From positions 1 to 23,368 of IMG/VR virus record IMGVR_UViG_3300044655_002988: a stretch of 23,368 nt of DNA. One strand, 5' to 3'. Under the pieces are notes generated by a model that did no database searches, was not told the origin of the DNA, and saw only the letters and a program-made list of their open reading frames with translations. Positions 20,571 through 23,368 of the stretch are shown piece after piece (position 1 is the stretch's first letter; each line of letters starts with the position of its first letter). The position numbers and the translations under genes are program-made. Source of the stretch: a virus.

Positions 20571-21202
20571 AATTAAGTGAAGTGTTTATAGATTGGTCAA
20601 AAATCGATATTGACCTTCAAGATTTATCTGGGCGGTTAGGTATACGACCAATCTATAATGGCCATGTATTACGAGAAGAATATGTTTATCCTCCAGTGTG
20701 GGATGAATTTGTTCTAAACGAAATGGCTTTACCGGTAAAATGGGAACGAGCTACTGAAACAGGGCTGAATGGATTCTTTTCATCACAAGGTTTTGATTAC
20801 GTTATTCATTTTGAACTTTTTCAATACAAAGTAAATGATACTTTATTAAAAGGGGTTAATGTTAGTTTTGAAGTAAAAGTAGATGGTGAATATACAACTA
20901 ATCTAACTTCTGCTGGACAACCCAATCAGGTAATAGGAACTATTCAAAACTCATTAGGTGAAAAGATTATTCATTTTGATGTTGATGTAGTATTATTTGT
21001 TGCTGTTGACAACATAGAACCTCGAATGCGACTCTATGGTAGAATGGCAGATAAATTTGCGAAAAAGTTTGGAAATGTGTATAGAGATATTATATTACCT
21101 AAAGGTAAAGCTATAGCAATTATAGCTAGACATATACCAGAATTAAAGCAAAAAGAAATCTATCAATTAGTAATAGAGGCAGGTCAGGATAAAACTCTAT
21201 GA
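20567..21202 (+). CDS. unknown protein in VWA operon
   Basis: A 211-residue protein with ATGA overlaps on both sides. Residues 60-150 look beta-rich (YVIHFELFQYKVNDTLLKGVNVSFEVKVDG). The C-terminal third is helical and basic (MADKFAKKFGNVYRDIILPKGKAIAIIARHIPELKQKEIYQLV). It begins MKLSEVFIDW, recalling the leaders of the internal proteins, but has no Glu at the cleavage position, so I do not call it packaged. Codon use is more AT-rich than that of the VWA gene. No family recognised. Confidence 0.75.
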   Translation: MKLSEVFIDWSKIDIDLQDLSGRLGIRPIYNGHVLREEYVYPPVWDEFVLNEMALPVKWERATETGLNGFFSSQGFDYVIHFELFQYKVNDTLLKGVNVSFEVKVDGEYTTNLTSAGQPNQVIGTIQNSLGEKIIHFDVDVVLFVAVDNIEPRMRLYGRMADKFAKKFGNVYRDIILPKGKAIAIIARHIPELKQKEIYQLVIEAGQDKTL

Positions 21203-21615
21203 GTAGAACTCTTTCATGGGACGTTAATAACGACGGAGATAAGGTTGAAGTTTTTGTGTATAACAATACGTTACACGTTCAAGAACCAACCTTACTTTCT
21301 ATTTCAATTAGCGAAATCAAACAAGCGGCTGATAGCAAAAAGTTCCAAAGAATGTCAAAAATCAATGAACATAGGAAGGATGTTATGCCATCAAACAAAT
21401 CAAAAGCAAATTTGTCTATTACCGTTACAGAAGCTAAAGCTTTTGCTGAATGGATTTTAGAACATGCAGAAACGTGTCCTTACATCAAAGACCATGAAGA
21501 AGTCTTTACTCAAATTCACTTCAAAACTTCTCATGAAAGTGGTATCGGTCCAACTCATATCGTCACATGTGATTGCGGTGAATCGATTGACATTACTGAT
21601 GTAAGTTCTTGGTAA
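21199..21615 (+). CDS. unknown protein with C-terminal CDCGESIDITDVSSW
   Basis: A 138-residue protein, last in the VWA operon, starting in an ATGA overlap. A beta-like N-terminus (DKVEVFVYNNTLHVQEPT) is followed by a basic helical middle. The C-terminal segment has Cys94 or so and CDCG near the end (HIVTCDCGESIDITD), which could hold a zinc ion with nearby His residues. A closing DITD-x-SSW motif is familiar from small proteins of unknown role in large phages. The gap after the gene contains a long inverted repeat. Confidence 0.72.
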   Translation: MSRTLSWDVNNDGDKVEVFVYNNTLHVQEPTLLSISISEIKQAADSKKFQRMSKINEHRKDVMPSNKSKANLSITVTEAKAFAEWILEHAETCPYIKDHEEVFTQIHFKTSHESGIGPTHIVTCDCGESIDITDVSSW

Positions 21616-21627
21616 TATAAGATAAAC

Positions 21628-21678
21628 TGATTACAAGTGTGGCATATACGATTAAATAGTTTATGCCACTAGTAATCA
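21628..21678. repeat. long imperfect inverted repeat between operons
   Basis: Arms 21628-21646 and 21662-21678 pair over 16-17 bases, with an inner GGCATA/TATGCC stem, an outer TGATTAC/GTAATCA stem and a small mismatch/bulge between them. The loop is 15 nt. It lacks a T-run, so it is not a simple rho-independent terminator. It is placed just after a late operon and 22 nt before the next gene, where an RNA structure, processing site or operator could work. Confidence 0.7.
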
Positions 21679-21699
21679 TACAATAAGAAGGATAAAGAT

Positions 21700-22002
21700 A
21701 TGAACACTCTACAATTACCCACACATCATGATGTAAATCTAAGCTTGGACTTCAATGATAATTGTATCATTATTCAATTAGAGCTAAATAGCCCAGAACG
21801 TTTTAGCTTTGAAGACGAATACGATATCAATGTTATTGATAAGGTAAGCAAAGAGTCCGGAGTTCCTATAAGCCAAATCATTCTCAAAGGTTTGTTTTTA
21901 GAACTTCAGGAAATTGGTGTGACAGTAAGTTATGAAAATGAACAGTACATCAAACAACAAGTTGAAATGTACTGTGACTATTGCACCTTAGGCGACTACT
22001 AA
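21700..22002 (+). CDS. small acidic protein, unknown
   Basis: A 100-residue acidic protein with AGAAGGA upstream. Residues 12-35 look like beta strands (VNLSLDFNDNCIIIQLEL) and the rest is helical, ending in a Cys-x-x-Cys (CDYC) and a short tail. No known motif. No clear promoter is seen in front of it; the inverted repeat at 21628-21678 is the main upstream feature, so it may be read from the preceding operon. Confidence 0.7.
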   Translation: MNTLQLPTHHDVNLSLDFNDNCIIIQLELNSPERFSFEDEYDINVIDKVSKESGVPISQIILKGLFLELQEIGVTVSYENEQYIKQQVEMYCDYCTLGDY

Positions 22003-22008
22003 AAACTA

Positions 22009-22037
22009 TTTACAACTAGTAAAGTCTATGGTATAAT
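22009..22037 (+). promoter_or_regulatory. sigma70-like early promoter
   Basis: TTTACA (22009-22014) and exact TATAAT (22032-22037) with a 17-nt spacer, followed by AGAC. The ATG at 22086 is 48 nt downstream. Unlike the promoters at 16300, 17150 and 18260, it has no GTTATC half-site 11 nt upstream. Confidence 0.82.
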
Positions 22038-22085
22038 AGACCTGTAAGTAAAGTTTTATTTCAATCTTTTATACAGGAAAATACG

Positions 22086-22337
22086 ATGACTACTAAACCT
22101 GATTATTCTGACAATGCTTTCTTCTCAATGAAGTTTATTGCTTCATTGCAAAATGAAAAAGATTTGACAAAAGCAAAGGAACGTGCTTACGAAGAAGTTA
22201 AAGCTAAGTCAAACGCTCGCCCAAAAAATATTGCAAAAGCAAATGCTCAAATCGCTAACGCTAAAAACATCAAACAACTAATGCAAGGTTGTGTCAATTT
22301 TCAGTTAGCCCATGATGGATTAGGCGTTATCAAATAA
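22086..22337 (+). CDS. small basic Ala/Lys/Asn-rich protein, unknown
   Basis: An 83-residue protein behind AGGA and a strong sigma70-like promoter of its own. It is helical and Lys/Ala/Asn-rich (KAKERAYEEVKAKSNARPKNIAKANAQIANAKNIKQLM), with a net positive charge. No family is recognised. A single-gene unit with its own strong promoter in a phage often makes an abundant early protein; nucleic-acid or host-protein binding is possible but not shown. It converges with the nuclease gene 8 nt downstream. Confidence 0.75.
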   Translation: MTTKPDYSDNAFFSMKFIASLQNEKDLTKAKERAYEEVKAKSNARPKNIAKANAQIANAKNIKQLMQGCVNFQLAHDGLGVIK

Positions 22338-22345
22338 TCCCGCTC

Positions 22346-23083
22346 TTAATTAGAAAGGGATGTTTGTTCTTTTACTTGCATCCCTTTCAAAAATTCAATT
22401 CCTGTCTCATCTTTTATATCTTTCAGCTTTACCAATTTACGAGGTAATAAGCTAGAAGATATCTTTTCATTCGGTACAATAAAAGACCAACTCTCAGATG
22501 ACTTAGGGTCAAAAATGACTTTATACATTGCACGTGGAACTGGTATTCTATTTGGTCCGATAGTCAATGTAGTTTTACTCAACACAGGTCCAGTGAAGAT
22601 AATCACTTCGCCATGCGACTTAGCAGTATCTTTAGCAAACTTTTCTAATACCTTCCAAATTCCTCGATTGTTTGACGGCTTCTGAGGCATCATGTTTGAC
22701 AACAAGAAACTATCAGTCATTCCTTCAAGGGTATGCATATCTCCAGTTGGTACCATATGACCTCTATCAAAACCTGAGTTAGTATAATCATATAGTTCAG
22801 CACGTTGTCCTTTTTCTAACTCTGGGTCTGCTTTGAATAAACTCATTCTTGGTTCAGTATCTCGAGCTTCAATTGCAGTTAGTTTTTCACCTGCCCACAA
22901 TGTTATTTTTTTCTCAGTAGAATAACCAAGTTCAAATTCAGACCTGCATAGTTTAGTAATTTGATATGATAGCTTCGGTTCCAATGTATCATCAAGTTCA
23001 GGACAAGCATTTACATTGGATGCTACTAAAATGCTACTTAGAAGAAAAGATGTAGGAGTATAATGTTTGGCGAACCTAATCAT
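22346..23083 (-). CDS. predicted secreted DNA/RNA non-specific endonuclease (NucA/Serratia type)
   Basis: A 245-residue protein when started at ATG 23083. Residues 1-26 form a signal peptide: basic start (MIRFAKHY), hydrophobic SFLLSSILVA, and V-N-A before a likely cleavage point. The mature part carries the beta-beta-alpha-metal signature DRGHM with His109 as general base, then NMMPQKPSNNRGIWKVLE with metal-binding Asn138/139 and Glu147. Cys27 and Cys46 could form a disulfide, fitting export. Family members cut DNA and RNA with magnesium. A longer reading frame extends to a TTG at 23194, but it would bury the signal peptide and overlaps promoter-like sequence. AAAGG lies about 11 nt before the chosen ATG. 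Its role for the phage is open. Confidence 0.85.
   Translation of the reverse strand: MIRFAKHYTPTSFLLSSILVASNVNACPELDDTLEPKLSYQITKLCRSEFELGYSTEKKITLWAGEKLTAIEARDTEPRMSLFKADPELEKGQRAELYDYTNSGFDRGHMVPTGDMHTLEGMTDSFLLSNMMPQKPSNNRGIWKVLEKFAKDTAKSHGEVIIFTGPVLSKTTLTIGPNRIPVPRAMYKVIFDPKSSESWSFIVPNEKISSSLLPRKLVKLKDIKDETGIEFLKGMQVKEQTSLSN
22353..22388. repeat. 10-bp perfect inverted repeat in nuclease 3' end
   Basis: GAAAGGGATG (22353-22362) and CATCCCTTTC (22379-22388) pair perfectly around a 16-nt loop within the last codons of the nuclease gene, between convergent genes. Neither side has a good T-run. It may attenuate transcription from one or both sides or protect RNA ends. Confidence 0.7.
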
Positions 23084-23133
23084 ATGAACGAGAACCTTTG
23101 TTTGAAAGTGTTTGTATAAGTATATTTTATCAC

Positions 23134-23141
23134 TATTTATG
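23134..23141 (-). promoter_or_regulatory. late-type box before nuclease gene
   Basis: On the minus strand this reads CATAAATA, 7/8 to the late consensus, 50 nt before ATG 23083. It supports the shorter start and suggests late expression of the nuclease. The region is AT-rich, so chance is possible. Confidence 0.4.
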
Positions 23142-23194
23142 ACACCCATAAACATCAAAATATGATTTTCTTCAAAATCCTCATTTTTCTTCAA

Positions 23195-23368
23195 AAATTG
23201 CCGAGTGATTAGTCATGGAAAATGATGTGTTTGAAAACTAGTATATAAATCAATAAGTTACGAAGATAATGATAAATATTTTTAGTAATAAAATCAACTA
23301 CTTAGAAAAAGACAAACCAGAAGTAAAAGAGAAAATGATATGAAAATGAAGAAGAGGGAGAGACAACT
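23195..23368. other. right-edge intergenic region with late-like box and possible leader ORF
   Basis: No convincing gene lies here. TATAAATC at 23244-23251 (7/8 late box) points right. A 24-codon frame (23269-23343, MINIFSNKINYLEKDK onward) ends in an ATGA overlap with another ATG at 23340 whose frame runs off the edge. A purine-rich AGAAGAGGGAGAG just before the edge looks like a ribosome site for a gene outside the window. Confidence 0.4.

Noticed and set aside
20567-21202. MKLSEVFIDW read as a capsid-targeting leader
   Set aside because: There is no [LI]-x-E in the first 15 or so residues, and the gene sits in a coupled operon with a VWA protein, so packaging is not supported.
22007-22014. 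Minus-strand TGTAAATA as a late promoter
   Set aside because: It faces antisense across rightward genes and is simply the complement of the -35 region of the promoter at 22009.
23084-23194. TTG-initiated N-terminal extension of the secreted nuclease
   Set aside because: It would place the signal peptide 37 residues inside the protein and covers a late-type promoter box.
1-23368. tRNA genes, CRISPR arrays, insertion sequences, integrase or attachment sites
   Set aside because: I looked through the few intergenic gaps on both strands and saw no cloverleaf, regular spacer array, transposase or integrase signature.

Overview
The window reads as part of the genome of a lytic, contractile-tailed (myovirus) phage distantly related to T4, probably infecting a Gram-negative bacterium. 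The evidence is a block of recognisable T4-type head genes in the order portal (gp20-like), prohead protease (gp21-like), scaffold (gp22-like), major capsid protein (gp23-like). Supporting this are a gp26-like baseplate hub gene, T4-style late promoter boxes (TATAAATA), tightly packed genes with ATGA/TAATG overlaps, and two families of phage homing endonucleases. The DNA is AT-rich by eye. The host cannot be named from the sequence.

Layout. 1-1128 (+): the end of an unknown gene, a PD-(D/E)XK resolvase-like nuclease and a small unknown protein. 1125-2134 (-): a small chaperone-like ORF and a gp26-like hub subunit. A back-to-back pair of late-type promoter boxes (2188-2206) then separates gp26 from the large rightward structural run. 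That run is a 1004-residue tape-measure-like protein, the portal and the protease. It continues with an island of six small genes (7717-10744), a GIY-YIG homing endonuclease, a 59-residue acidic core-protein candidate, the scaffold and the capsid protein, ending at a strong bidirectional terminator (14089-14114).

14120-17109 (-): a Vsr-like homing endonuclease coupled to two small unknown genes, then a HExxH metallopeptidase. 17210-19127 (+): small, probably early genes under sigma70-type promoters. 19210-21615 (+): a VWA-domain protein operon behind a late promoter. 21700-22337 (+): two small unknown genes. 22346-23083 (-): a predicted secreted NucA/Serratia-type nuclease.

The most interesting content is the island between the protease and the scaffold. 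All six products begin with a short amphipathic leader that ends, or nearly ends, in the [LI]-x-E cleavage signature of T4-type prohead proteases. This is the hallmark of capsid-targeting sequences on internal head proteins that are packaged and ejected with the DNA. Several leaders share a K-x-IAGI-type core. That core recurs at the extreme C-terminus of the scaffold and in the 59-residue acidic protein, suggesting a common prohead-core docking motif. Three of the genes are tandem paralogs with a conserved C-terminal domain, divergent middles and near-identical junctions. A metallopeptidase encoded elsewhere (16345-17109) carries a leader that closely matches the T4 form, so it may be packaged cargo too.

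Regulation is unusually legible. Three perfect TATAAATA boxes stand before hub, scaffold and VWA genes, and weaker versions stand before others. Three sigma70-like promoters (TTTACA-N17/18-TATAAT type) each have a GATAACTnGTTATC palindrome or its half-site placed exactly 11 nt upstream of the -35, suggesting a phage-specific operator.
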